From Pilatotrama ljubarskyi (lineage: Eukaryota > Basidiomycota > Agaricomycetes > Polyporales > Polyporaceae): DNA of 64,000 bases. Below, one piece after another: positions 10,874 through 21,779 of this stretch. The notes under the pieces are model-generated. The model worked only from the letters and a program-made list of their open reading frames with translations, was not told the origin of the DNA and ran no database searches. Location: assembly GCA_022385805.1 (NCBI GenBank), contig MU277682.1:305049-369048 (forward strand), written 5' to 3'. The position numbers and the translations under genes were made by a program. Positions within the stretch are counted from its first letter, which is position 1; each line of letters begins with the position of its first letter.

Positions 10874-12607
10874 GTTGAGCTAGGAGGGCTCGGTGGTTCC
10901 CGTGCTTGCTACATCTTCTCAGTTCCATGGTGCGCATTATATAGGTGGAAAGGGCAGCTAGACTCGTGCGCGAGCATACGATGGACCACCCGTAGTTGCG
11001 ACCGTATTCGCCGAGCGTGGCAAGCCGACAGAGATGTGTGAGCCGTCGTGCATCGGCGACACGACCATACGTTGTTGGCGTTGCGGCGCTAACTCGAGCA
11101 TGCCCTCCGACCGCGGAGCCGCTGTCTTATCTAGTGATCCGAGATCCACCTACAACGTTTTGACTTTGACTGCCATTCAATGGAGGACGGATGTAAGCGT
11201 CAGGATCACCGGCAAGGATGATAGTGAGAGGTCTTACCGGAACGCATTTGACAGTCGACTTCGTTACTCCGACGGCAACAGAGAGGATCGAACGGCTTAG
11301 GGAACGCACAGAGGGCCCGCGAATGTACCGCAGACGTTACCGGGTACGACTCTGGAGGGGAGGACGGGTAGAGACCGTGACCCTCGACGCGAACAACTGC
11401 GGAGTTGTGGCGGGCACGCGCGAATGACAGAGTCAGAGGAGCCCGACGCCGAACTGTAACCGGGACGATGATCATGAAGTGCGTCAGGCAGGAACGTACG
11501 TACGTCCTGTACGGACGAGCGGATTCGGCTGCGTGATGATGATGATGATCCTAGGACGTCTCGAGCTCGGGAACGCCGCGGTCTGCATCGACATAGCGGC
11601 AAGCTGTGGACAGACTGCAAGTCCGCGGTGCACCCGATGTCAGCCCGACGGTGGTGCGACGACTCTCCCATCATGATGCATGAGCACTCACCGGGGTGCT
11701 GATGCTAGTAGGCGCACAGCTGGCTGTGCGATGCATGCAGGAGATACCATACGCCCATAGCAGTTGTCTGGGAGTTCACATTCATCCCTCGGAGGACGGT
11801 GGGGAGTCAATTTGCGAACGTTCATTGGCAGATGGTTGGCTCCGAGGCATATCGGGACCAGCACACACCGTACGCTTGCCCCCTCGCACCCGCGCTCGAC
11901 ACCGTCTGAACGCTGCGCAAAAACCCCAAATCGGGCTCAGGTAAGTAATGGCCTGTCCTGTTCAAGTTCCGGCGTAGATGACCACGCGTCCACTGAACGC
12001 TCAGCCCATGCGTAGTGCGCTGGTAAGGGAAGACACTCACCATAATGCGCAACGCTCACGGCAGTCGCAGAGGAACGAGGGCGACGGCATCGCTCCAACT
12101 TGAATCGGTACCAACCTCTGCCGCGCATACATGCATCCGACGAGGACGTAGAGCGTCCCCGTCGCTTCCGAGTCCGAGTCCGAGTCCGAGTCCGACGAGT
12201 CCGTCTGAAGCCGTTGTGGCCGAGCGCCGCACGCGCCGTAAGAACCCTCGAACGGCACGACTCCGCTGCCAGAGAATCTGTCCCGCAGGGCGCGCTTCGA
12301 GTTCCGTCCGACGTCACCGCTGTACTGTGAGGTAAGCAGTGGGAACCCCGCTTCGCACGAGAGGGTCCTGTCAGCAATGCATCACGCCGTACGGAAGCCA
12401 TGCCGGCGCAGTCGCAAGAAGAGAAGGAGGTGGAATAGGGTATCGCGATAGAGACGGACAAAAGTGTACAGCGAACGGACGCGAACAGGTACAGTATACA
12501 ACGGCACCACTTAAGACCCAGAAGAGACGTTTCATAGCCACATCGAAGAAAGCGAAAGCGAAAGCGCACAGGAGAAGGAACGGCGACAGAGCTCAGCCGA
12601 CACTCAC
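10874..12607. other. Gene-poor stretch with a possible orphan acidic exon
   Basis: About 1.7 kb without a supported gene. Open frames of 60-120 codons occur on both strands but have no family features. A GAT microsatellite lies at 11535-11549 and a GAGTCC hexamer run at about 12168-12200. On the minus strand the hexamer run encodes a Ser-Asp repeat and could be a C-terminal exon of the HNH gene next door. Confidence 0.45.
12165..12203. repeat. GAGTCC hexanucleotide repeat
   Basis: Four to five tandem GAGTCC units followed by GACGAGTCCG. On the minus strand they read as a Ser-Asp run (SSDSDSDSDSE). They may be coding if the HNH gene extends this far. Confidence 0.6.
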
Positions 12608-14050
12608 AGGGCCACCAGCCGCCCCGTTCGAGTGGCCCCCGTCCTGCTTCGAGCGATGCTCAGACAGCCTATTCTCCAGCTCCACCTCCAGCCGCTCCTT
12701 GCCATCGGCCGTGCCCCACACCCGCGCGTCCGAGAGGTTCAGCGCGCCGCTGCCAAAGTCCCAGTGGCGCTCCCCACGTCCTTTGACGTGTTTGAGCAGC
12801 CCCTGGAGAAAGTGGTCGCGCAGGAGCTGGTCGAGCGGGAGCGTGGCCGGGTCCGCCGAGAGGTGGTGCAGCTGCAGGACCCGCCCGGAGACGCTGTCGT
12901 GCCCGGCGACGAACGCGGTGATTCGGTAGTCGTCCTGCAGATCGGAGATGAACGCGATGAGTACGACTGAGTGGACTGCAGGGATGCGGAGGGTGTGAAA
13001 TGTACGTACGTCTGGGTCCACGCCGAACTCGTAGTCTGCCCATGCGCCGTGCAGGTCCTCGCGGAGCAAGAGCATGTTTTGCAGGTAAGCTGCCCTAGAA
13101 GCACCGCAGATCGCTGTCGGGCTTGTGCTCGTGTTTGTGCTCGTGTTCGAACTGTGATCGCGCTCCCACTGATACGTGCGCGTTAGATGTGAATATGGCA
13201 AAGACGCGGGAGATGGCCGCGCATGCCGGGTAAGAGCGCAGAGTCAGCGAACCCTCCGTGCTTCAGCAGAGCGGGCCGTGAACCTTCGACGCCAAGTCGG
13301 GAACAATACCCGACTGCGCGAGACATCTGGCCCTAGGGATCAAGCGTGATGCTTACCTCGGCGGGGTGCGTCTCCGAGTGTATGTGAGCTGCTTGTAATT
13401 TGCACCAAGAAAGCTCGGACTCGGAGGTCATGCACTTCCTGTCTCGCTCGCGTGCGCGAAGGAGGTTTACATGCCCGCTTCTCGTTCGAGGAGGCATGGT
13501 TTGGCGCCGGCGAGCGTGAGTGGATGTCAGTTTGATCGAGAGGGGCGACCAGTCTAACAGCAGCATTCGACGACCGCGATGCGAGTGGGCCGGGAAAGAT
13601 GCTTACCTGAGGCTAGAAGTGTGTACTTTCCGGGCAACACGATGGCGGAGGAGGGGAAGAACTGCTCTGAGGCGTATCTGTCACCCGAGACGATGACCCA
13701 GGAGTCCGCGGTGTCTAACAGATGGTCGAGCCATCCGAAGAAATGCGCCCAAGAGACTGTCCCATATTGGTAGAAGCCTTGGATAGACAGGATCAGCGAG
13801 GACACGGGTATGTAGTGCGAACGTCCACACCTGCGAGCACGTTGCCATGGTAGTCTGTGAGCTGAACGTTGCGTTTGGTGGAGATGCGGGCTGACATGGT
13901 GAGGAGAGGAAGGAGAGGGTGACCTGTAGAGATGGCAGCGGGGCCGAGGGTCTTGTAGGGATCGGGAAGGCTGAGGTGAGCGATTGAGGATTGGGCGGGC
14001 GGGGCACGATCGAGGGTTGGTGCACGCATCCGGGAGCATCCAGAGTCCAA
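12608..14050 (-). CDS. Fungal HNH_2 endonuclease-domain protein
   Basis: Basidiomycetes carry many proteins of this kind: an N-terminal region of unknown fold, then an HNH_2 (PF13391) nuclease-like domain. Visible are the N-terminal KRNVQLTDYHGNVLAGV, and in the next exon LRARERDRKCMTSES ending in LQAAHI, the Cys and Ala-Ala-His-Ile of the HNH motif. Further on come QNMLLLREDLHGAWADYEFG with the second His, then RITAFVAGHD and LNLSDARVWGTADGKERLE. The start is uncertain: an ATG at 14050 is used, but one at 13897 (MSARISTKRNVQL) fits family members as well. The join between the AAHI exon and the LREDLH exon is not resolved. The coding evidence stops at a GTGAGT donor at 12607, so one or more 3' exons probably lie below. 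The role is unknown. Confidence 0.68.
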
Positions 14051-14536
14051 CTCTAGATCTCTGCGCAGGCACTCTTATGGCAAGCGTTGGCAGCCGCAGA
14101 CCGTCTGTACGGCCCACTGGCGGCAGAGGACGCGGCCCGCCCGACAGCTGGGCCTGCACTGCAGCGAACTCACGCTACACAAACCAGGTCCGCCAAACGG
14201 CTGGCAAAAGCGTGCCCGCCGCCGCCTCGAGCTGGCGAACGACTGGGCCATGGCAGGGAGGAGAGGGGATGCGTCCGAGGGTGTCTGGCTGTGGGGCGCG
14301 GGAGCGGAGGGTGGGATGCGCAAATAGCCTCAGCCTGCAGCCAAACTGGAGTGCCCCGAACGGACACACAGGCGCTTCCGCCGTCCGCGTCCCGTCCCGA
14401 GTCCCTGGCGTTCGCAGCCACGTTCCATCTCGGGCACAGGCCCCGTCCTCGTCGTCCGCCTCGTCCTCCCCCGCTCTCCCTCCCCTTCTTCCCTTCGTCT
14501 TTCTGCTCCGGCAGATCGACCCGTGCAGCGACCACG
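14051..14536. other. Divergent promoter between HNH and VHS-GAT genes
   Basis: About 490 nt separate the two start codons. The plus-strand side is strongly pyrimidine-rich (about 14430-14510, TCCTCC and CCCTTC runs), typical of basidiomycete leaders just ahead of an ATG. No gene is seen. Confidence 0.5.
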
Positions 14537-16480
14537 ATGATGCTATCCTCTTCCTCCTCCGCCTGGTCCTCCAATGTCTCCCAGCTAGAGGTCCTCATCA
14601 CCCGCGCATGCAATCCCGCCCTCGGCGAGCCCAACTACGCTCTCCACCTCGAGGTCGCGGACTATATCAACAAGAAGAAAGCGAATACGTACGTCCTCTT
14701 GCGTCTTCTACACCGTGCGGGAAAAATCAGGATACAGAGCTCACATCGTTCGCCCCGCATGCAGCCCGCGCGAGGCAGCCATGTTCATCGCCCGCCTCGT
14801 CAACCATCGCAATCCGCACGTCGCCATGCTCGCCCTCGCCCTCCTAGAGACCCTCGTCCAGTCCTGCGGATACCCCTTCCACCTCCAGATCTCCACCAAA
14901 GAGTTCCTGAACGAGCTCGTCCGCCGCTTCCCCGAGCGCCCGCCCCCCTTCCCCGGCCCCGTCATGCAGAAGATCCTCGACCTCATCCACAGCTGGAAGG
15001 AGGGCATCTGCGTCGAGAGCCGCTTCAAGGACGACTTTGGCAACATCAGGGACATGCACCGCCTCCTCACCTTCAAGGGATACCGCTTCCGCGAAATCCC
15101 TCGGCAGCCTGCTGTTGCGACTACGTCGGTGAGTGCACGCGATGCTCTCGCAGGTGCGGGCACGGCTGATAAATGCGCCGCGCGTCCTACCAGAACTTGA
15201 AGTCGGCAGAGGAGCTGGAGGCGGAAGATCGCGAGGCGCAGGAGGCGAAGCTGCAAGAGCTCATCAGACGAGGGACCCCGCGCGACCTCGCCGCCGCACA
15301 AGAACTCATGAAGACACTCGCCGGCGCAAATCCCGATGCGAAACCCGACTACCGGACACAAGCTCTCAACGAGCTAAACAAGCTCGAGAGCAAAGTCATC
15401 CTCTTGAACGAGATTCTAGATAACGTGGACACGACAAGAGGAGAGAAGTTTGTGCAAGGAGACGTGTACGATGTGAGCTTGTCCCGCAAGTCCTACATTT
15501 TCTCACCCGCTAATAATGCGTTGCCGCCCCGTAGCAAGTAGCAGGAATACTCAAAGACGCGCGCCCAAAGATCCAGAAGTGGATATCGAATGCGGAGAGC
15601 GACGACCCCGAATCCCTCAGTACGCCCCCTCCCCGCCCTTCCATCCCTGATCTCCGCTCCCTAACCCGTAATCGCCCGCACAGACCTCTTCCTCCAGATC
15701 AACGACCAGATCAACACCGTCCTCAACCGCTACGAAGCGTACAAGAAGGGCGACTTCACGGCCGCCTCGAACCCCATCCCGCCCGAGCTCAGCAACGGCG
15801 CGAGCGGCAGCGGCAGCGGGCAAGCCATCTCCCTCATCGACCTCGACGATCCGCCCTCCCAGTCCGCGCAGTCCGGTTCCGGGTCTGGCATCGACGAGCT
15901 CGCGAGCCTGTTCGGCCCTGGCCCGACACAGAGCGCGCAGCCGGCGGTGCTTGCGACAGCGCCTCCGCCTGGGATGATGCCCCAAGGGGGCCCTAGCATG
16001 GGCATGGGCATGGGCGGCGGGTTCGGCGGTATGAACATGATGACGAGCGCGCCCGCGACACTAGCATACCAGTCGCCCCAACCCTTGTCGTTGCAGGGGA
16101 CCGGCATGATGGGCATGAGCCATCCGTCGCCACCCTCGAATCCCCCACGCGCGGGCACGGTGTCGCCGTCGTCGGGCGCACCGCTGGGCTCGATCAGACT
16201 TGGCACGCCGAAGCTGCAGGCGCAGAGCCCGCCGCTGCACCACGCACAGTCCAATCCCGGGTTTTACGGGCAGCAGCCGCAGTCGCAGTCGCAGCAGCCA
16301 CAATTTCAGCAGTTCCAGCAGCAGCAGCAGCAGCATTTCCAACAACCGTTGCAGCCGCAGCAGCAATACCAGCAACAAACGCATCAGCAGCAGCAGCAAC
16401 ATCCGGTCCCGGCGGCGGCGGCGCCAAATGGACAGGCGCAGGGGAAGGACCCGTTTGCGGATCTTGTAGGGCTATTCTGA
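14537..16480 (+). CDS. VHS-GAT domain trafficking adaptor (GGA/TOM1-like)
   Basis: A coat adaptor for clathrin-dependent sorting at the Golgi or endosome. The VHS domain spans roughly residues 10-150 (LITRACNPALGEPNYALHLE, MLALALLETLVQSCGYPFHL, IHSWKEG, DMHRLLTFKGYRF). A GAT three-helix region follows (LNELNKLESKVILLNEILDN, FLQINDQINTVLNRYEAYKK) and would bind Arf or ubiquitin. Next comes a classical clathrin-box-like LIDLDD, a Met/Gly-rich stretch, a long Gln-rich segment and a final DPFADLVGLF. No GAE ear domain is seen, so it is shorter at the C-terminus than true GGA proteins. Four or so introns; joins such as VYD to QVAGILKDA and ESL to NLFLQIND keep frame. The double ATG at 14537 follows a CT-rich leader. 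Confidence 0.85.
16295..16405 (+). repeat. CAG/CAA-rich low-complexity coding tract
   Basis: A glutamine-rich tract within the VHS-GAT gene, with many CAG codons in short runs. Its length is likely to vary between strains. Confidence 0.7.
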
Positions 16481-16736
16481 TATATCGACTATCGCTATTT
16501 ACCTCTGTGGGCGCGGGTGGATGGGTCATGTATGCTAGTTGTGCGCATAGGCGTCGGAAGAAACAGACGGGGCGTGCTGTCTTTCCACGTAGTACTCCTG
16601 GCTCCACTTGCATCGCCGGGTGTAGACATATCATCATGGGACGTACGCAGTTATGGAAGGAAAACTGTATATGTACATGCCGCGCACTCGTTCCAATGTC
16701 CGCACCGACCGTGCTCGGGTATATCGCTCCTCGCGT

Positions 16737-17728
16737 TCATGTGTAGAACTTACGGTTGGGGTTGGGGCCGAAGAGGTCCGCCCTGATCTCGGGCAGCATC
16801 TAATGGCATCCGAATGAGCGTGGGTCAAATCTGTACGACCGGAAGCAACATACCCGGTCCTCCAGCAATCGTAACCGCTCATCCAGCGTGTTGTCTAGCG
16901 TGATACGTTCGGTTCCGCTCACAAGCTTCACCCCGCCCGCACTACGCAACCGACATTCAGCACGATGATGTCATCCCACAGCACCCGAAGCCACTCACAT
17001 ATCGTTGCTCAGCGTGCCCTTGACGGTCGCGTTGACCGTGCGCCCGCTGATCTCCTTGTACTGCTTGACGGCGCCGTCGGCGGCGCGCTGCACCTTCTCC
17101 ACATCCTTCTCCCGGGCGTGCACGGTGACATCGGGCTCGAGCAGCGAGAGGAAGCCCTGCACGATGACGCCCTCGAGGAACTGGACGTAGCGGCCCTCGT
17201 CCTTGGCGAGCGAGTCGATGTTCTCGCGGGCGGTGGCGAAGAGGTCCTGGAGGTGCTCCTCGCGCTGCTGGAGCAGCTTCAGGCGGGACTTGTTCGTCAG
17301 GGTGGAGTGCGCACTGCGTCGGACAAGGCTTGATGAGCGGTGTACATAGGTGGAGATTGTGGCGGACGTACATCTTCTGCGCGACCTCCGCACCCTTGCG
17401 CTTCTTCTCGTACTGAGCATCGATCGCCTGCTGCTCCTGCTTGACGAGCTTGGCCTATCTCCAACTTCAGCACATGGTCTGCTCTCCAGCTCTCGTCCGC
17501 AAGCACAGACCTTCTCGATAGCAAACTCCTCGTCCGCCTTGACCTTAATCTCGCGCGCCTTCTCGAGTGCCTCCTGCTTGATGAACGCGACCTGCACAAC
17601 CCATACCCACTACGTCAGGCACAACCCAATACAATCCCGCAAGCGTTCCCCCGGAGAGAAAGATCGACTCTGACCATCTTGTTCATCTCGCTGAGGACTT
17701 CATCGTCGTTGAGGGGTCTGCTCGCCAT
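16737..17728 (-). CDS. VMA4: V-type proton ATPase subunit E
   Basis: A peripheral-stalk subunit of the V1 sector that holds the catalytic head of the vacuolar proton pump still during rotation. The reading starts MASRPLNDDEVLSEMNKM, then VAFIKQEALEKAREIKVKAD and AKLVKQEQQAIDAQYEKKRK, a long charged coiled coil. The globular half follows: LTNKSRLKLLQQREEHL, YVQFLEGVIVQGFLSLLEPD, GRTVNATVKGTL, and the C-terminal LDNTLDERLRLLEDRMLPEI and FGPNPNRKFYT. This is the full family length. At least five introns, each restoring the family sequence on splicing. Stop codon TGA is at 16737-16739. The VHS-GAT gene converges on it, leaving 256 nt between the two coding ends. Confidence 0.95.
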
Positions 17729-20021
17729 CTTGACTTGTCGTGAACAGGGGGTGAGGGTCGTCGAGCTCAGCGGTCGGAGGACAAGTGCAGCAACCGTAGG
17801 AGCACGCCGACTCGACGGATTCGGGAGCGGCGGCTAGGTCACTTGTGACACTGTCACGGTGACGCGATGGTCACAACCTACTGTAATACTTGACGCTAGA
17901 GTGTCAAGCGCCCGTCCTGGAACTCTCTTTCACTCTTTGAGCAGGAACTGCAGGAGGTATCGCTACTAGTGCTGTGTTCTATATTGCTCCTGCTGCTTGC
18001 TCTACATCTTTTGGGCTATAAACTCTGCGGGTCGTCTTGCTGAACTGCTGTTGGCGCCGCACGCGCGCCTGTACCTGGCCCTGAACTTTGAAGTACTGGA
18101 CTGGTCTAGCAAGCTGGTGTACACTCGGACAACACGTAGTTCAATCCTCCTGCATTCATATACGACTACTCCCGGCTGTCTTGCTTCGAAGCGGATGTGC
18201 CTCTCGGACGTACTTACACCTGTCGGACACCCTGCGTACTTACCATGTCACGTAACTGGAATACTCATGGACTCAGGGCGGATCTGCTTAGACTCTCCTG
18301 ATGACGCATACCAGCACAGGAGCGCACGGCTAAGCCTCTGACTGTGGTCAGTGTCCGCAGAGTGATCGTCAAGATGTTGTGCTAAATCCATTGTAATCTT
18401 TCAGATTTTGCACGGCTTATGGGCTCTATCCTGAGATTCTGTGGGTCCAGCCTGTGTTCGCAGTCTGCAGAGGACCAGACTCCACCGTCATCAACGGTGC
18501 TGCCAGAGGACTGGTTGCAGGGGAGTCCCTCGCCTGATGGCCTATTCCCGCGCTGTGCCACCGGATTAGACCTTGTCAGTGACCTTCCACGATCACTGTT
18601 GTGATCTACTTCTCTTCACGGTCGGGAAGCTATCGGCTCGCTTCTCCACTTCACTGAGAGCCAAGCTGTGCCCTTTGTGACCGCATATCGTCGCTCTCAC
18701 CCCAGTGGCCGAGCGGATGATACGGTGAGTACTTACATCTAATCGAACTACGAGGTGATGTTTTCTTTCAGTCGTGAATTGTCAGGTATCTTGAACTCGA
18801 ACTACGAGGTCATGATTTCTTTCAGTCGTGAATTGTCAGGTATGTTGATATTCGCTGGGCGAGCATGCTCTTCTCTTGAAGGGTCGACATTAGCATGCTC
18901 CGTGGTCGGCCATCCCCTCCTCCGAGCAGTCGCATCAAAGTCCCATTGCAATCCACACGGATGAGGATGTCTCTTTGGCATGGCCATGATCGCGGCAAGG
19001 ATGTGAAGAGTAAACCTATAACTCATAAAGCACTGACCGCAGCTCGATTGTATCAGTAGCCTAGAAGCGAATCGAGCTCGGTCGGCGTTGGCGAACGTAC
19101 GACAGATGAGTAGAGCTCGACACGCACCCACTCAGCAATCATGATGGCGGCACGCTATTATTGACACCCCATGGTACGGCGATCATCAAGTGTGTAGACA
19201 GGAAGTTTACCCGGTTGCTCTAGGGTCGACGTCGGTGGGGAGGATTGAGCGATGCTACAGTGATCGTCAGGCAACTCGCGGGCTTTAGTGCCAGTCGGGA
19301 TCGCGGCAGTAATTAGTTACATTCACCTCGATATCATCGTATCTTCGTGCCTCACCACCGCGGCGAGTCTTCACGGACTTGCTTCCCCCACACGACCACG
19401 TGCTCGAGATTGCTTTCCCAACAGTGCAGTTCTTCGCGGCGCGCGACGTGTCTACTGGCTGTGCCGCTCTCTACCACCTACCACCACCTCACTCTCCCAT
19501 CCACGTTTTCACACCATGATATGGCCTCCCGACCGACGCTCCATGCATGTGTATACCGCATATCCCATACGACAGTAGCACGGTAGGTGCAGATGTTTGT
19601 AGGCCAATTGACCAGATGCGGACTCGCAGCGAGTGATTGCTGTCGTGATCAATTGGTGGCGATGTGGATCAACATCGCTGACCGTCCTAACGACTCGCAT
19701 GCCATCATCGCGAGGGAAACATGCCACCCAATGAGCTGCGCGAGGGCTCCAATGCAATGAGGCCTCCAAGACAACTCAGACGTTTGACAACCGAGCGTCC
19801 CGAGCGGTCTTTAGAGCGACGCGCTGCGACCGTCCTTCCCCGGTTCCCTCCCACATTCTTCCCGTGGCCAACCTCTTTTCTTTCGCACATCGCAGGTCGA
19901 TTGTACAGCTCCTTTCACTACTTCAAGCTTCATTCTTCACCTTCCGTCTTCTTCAGGAGCTTACAGTCACTTCCGTAAAGCAAATCCTAAGCATCGCACG
20001 CCCACGATTCCCCACGCCGTC
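17729..20021. other. Gene-poor region with a tandem duplication
   Basis: About 2.3 kb without a recognisable gene. It contains the 54-nt tandem duplication at 18744-18846. Short open frames show no family features and no convincing splice pattern. The part from about 19700 to 20020 is pyrimidine-rich and is probably the leader and promoter of the next gene. Confidence 0.45.
18744..18846 (+). repeat. 54-nt tandem duplication
   Basis: A unit starting CGAACTACGAGGT recurs at 18744 and 18798. The two copies share most of about 50 aligned bases, including TTTCTTTCAGTCGTGAATTG, with only a few substitutions visible. The period is a multiple of three and the frame stays open across both copies, but no gene is supported. 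Confidence 0.8.
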
Positions 20022-20999
20022 ATGAACACCGCAAAGCTCGCCGCCGCGTCCTGCCATGTTAAGGATGCCAATGCGCCAGCCGCACGTCCGTCGCTTTCCG
20101 TTCGCTGTCCTACGCCGCCACTGGGAACGCCCGCGGTCACCGAGCTCGCTATGACGATCGCTGAAGAAATTGCGCGTCTGAGTCGCTCCCCTCAGCCGGT
20201 TGGGACCGACGTTCCGCTTGTGCACTCGGGGCTCGACCCCAAGAGTCTCCTCAAGATCCAGTCCTGGCTCAAGTCCGCCCACGATTACGAAGTGAGCTTG
20301 AGCAGGCTTCTGGAGGATGATGTTACGTCAGAGGTGCTGGCTGCGGACATTCAAGGTACGTCGCCAACGGTCATCTTGCTCTAGTTGTAGCTCACTTCCC
20401 CCCAAGCTTCGCCGAGGACAAGGCAGAGCAGAGCGCTGTCGAAGCCGAGACAAGCAGGTTCCGGGTCATTCGCAATGTCTAGACGCGCTCGCCTTCCACC
20501 CCGCGCCCCTATATCCGTTGACGTGACGACTGAGCCCGAGGAAGTTCCCGTCACCTCCGCGGCGGTCAAACAGTACCAGATCGCCAATGACATCGGTATG
20601 GCGCCGTTCGAGTCATGGGCAAACAAGAAAACCGGGTAGGCACTCGTTTCTATGGAGCAGCCAAGGGGCAAGTCTCACGAGATGATTCATAGGCTCGTGT
20701 ACGGTCTGTTGGCCCTCGGTCTCGTCGGCTCGCCGATGTCTCCATCATTCCGCGGTATCAAGTCGCCCGCTGTCCAGAGTCCTCTAAATGCAGGGACGCG
20801 GCTGCACCCCATCCCGCCACACGAAGATCCTCGGGCGGTCCTGCCTACACGCACGCCGCTTTTCGCATCCTTCATGGAGTCCGTGCATATGCCTGGTGTC
20901 GAACCCATCCAGTCGCCATGGGTGGCCGACCGCCAGTTTGCCAGCCTGGATGGCATTTTCTCCGACATGTCGTTTCCGAAGTCGCCGGACAGCTTCTGA
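20022..20999 (+). CDS. Hypothetical Ser/Pro-rich protein
   Basis: I do not recognise this protein. Three exons fit: one from ATG 20022 to a GTACGT donor at about 20355, one from about 20406 to the GGTAGG donor at about 20637, and one from about 20693 to the TGA at 20997-20999. All joins keep frame. The first exon has a short helical-looking stretch, SLLKIQSWLKSAHDYEVSLS, followed by LLEDDVTSEVLAADIQ. The last exon is Pro/Ser-rich (SPSFRGIKSPAVQSPL, SFPKSPDSF). No signal peptide, membrane segment or catalytic motif is visible. It is probably a basidiomycete-restricted, largely disordered protein. Confidence 0.55.
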
Positions 21000-21779
21000 C
21001 CCTTCGTAACGTCAAGTACGCTGTTGGCGCACAAGTCCAGTCGGTTGTGGTGAGTAGAGAGATCATGGACTCGGGCTATTAGGATATGCGGACCCTTCAC
21101 GCAAGTGACCTTCGTTTCGTGCTTTCCCTCCCTGCATTCTACCACTCCTTCACATCGTTCTCCCCTGCATGCACCCTCACGCACTGCATCACACACATGG
21201 CATCGACTTTTCACGTTCAATTTCTGCACTCGGTGTTGTCCCAGTTTCGTTTGCGTCGTTGCTTTTGCTTTCGCTTCGCAGTGCGCACCCTTGTATCATA
21301 CCTCGTCGCTCTCGCTCTGCGTTGTATAGCCCCGTTCATGCCTACAACGTCACGACAATTTGATGCAAGGGCTTTCTTGGCCTAGGGAACCCACCTATAC
21401 CTCCTTGGCGTGCTCTTTACCCTGCTCCCCGCTCATTGCTCCACCCTCTTGGTGCGTCTGCAAGTGCTCCCACTGCTGCTTATCTTCTGATGGCAGAGCG
21501 CGCCTATGCAAGATCGGCTTTGCCAAGGAGACCCTACGCGCTGGTGAGTACCGGAAAGCTGTGCAGTATGAGCTGCCTATCACCGTACGGTACGCTAACA
21601 CGCTGTTTCAGTTGACGGTGGCGCGGTCGCGCTGTTGCTGACAGAGTTTGATGTCGGGTGTGCTCGCAGTGTTCAGAACTTAAGAACCAACGGCGACGGC
21701 GACGGTCGGTTGCAATGGCCGCCATTGTCCCCCGTCATCTCTGTCGTCGTGTTTCTGCTCCTCGCTGCCACTGCCGCGC
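21000..21779. other. Intergenic region, pyrimidine-rich
   Basis: This lies between two plus-strand genes. It is rich in TTC/CTC runs and contains several short open frames without family features. It probably holds the 3' UTR of the hypothetical gene and the promoter and leader of the fucosyltransferase-like gene. Confidence 0.45.

Noticed and set aside
18700..18735. tRNA-Ser/Leu-like GTGGCCGAGCGG
   Set aside because: It resembles a D-arm, but no acceptor stem, anticodon arm or GGTTCGAATCC T-arm follows.
17900..19000. Possible transposon or LTR remnant
   Set aside because: No terminal repeats, target-site duplication, integrase or reverse-transcriptase motif could be found by eye; only the 54-nt duplication is clear.
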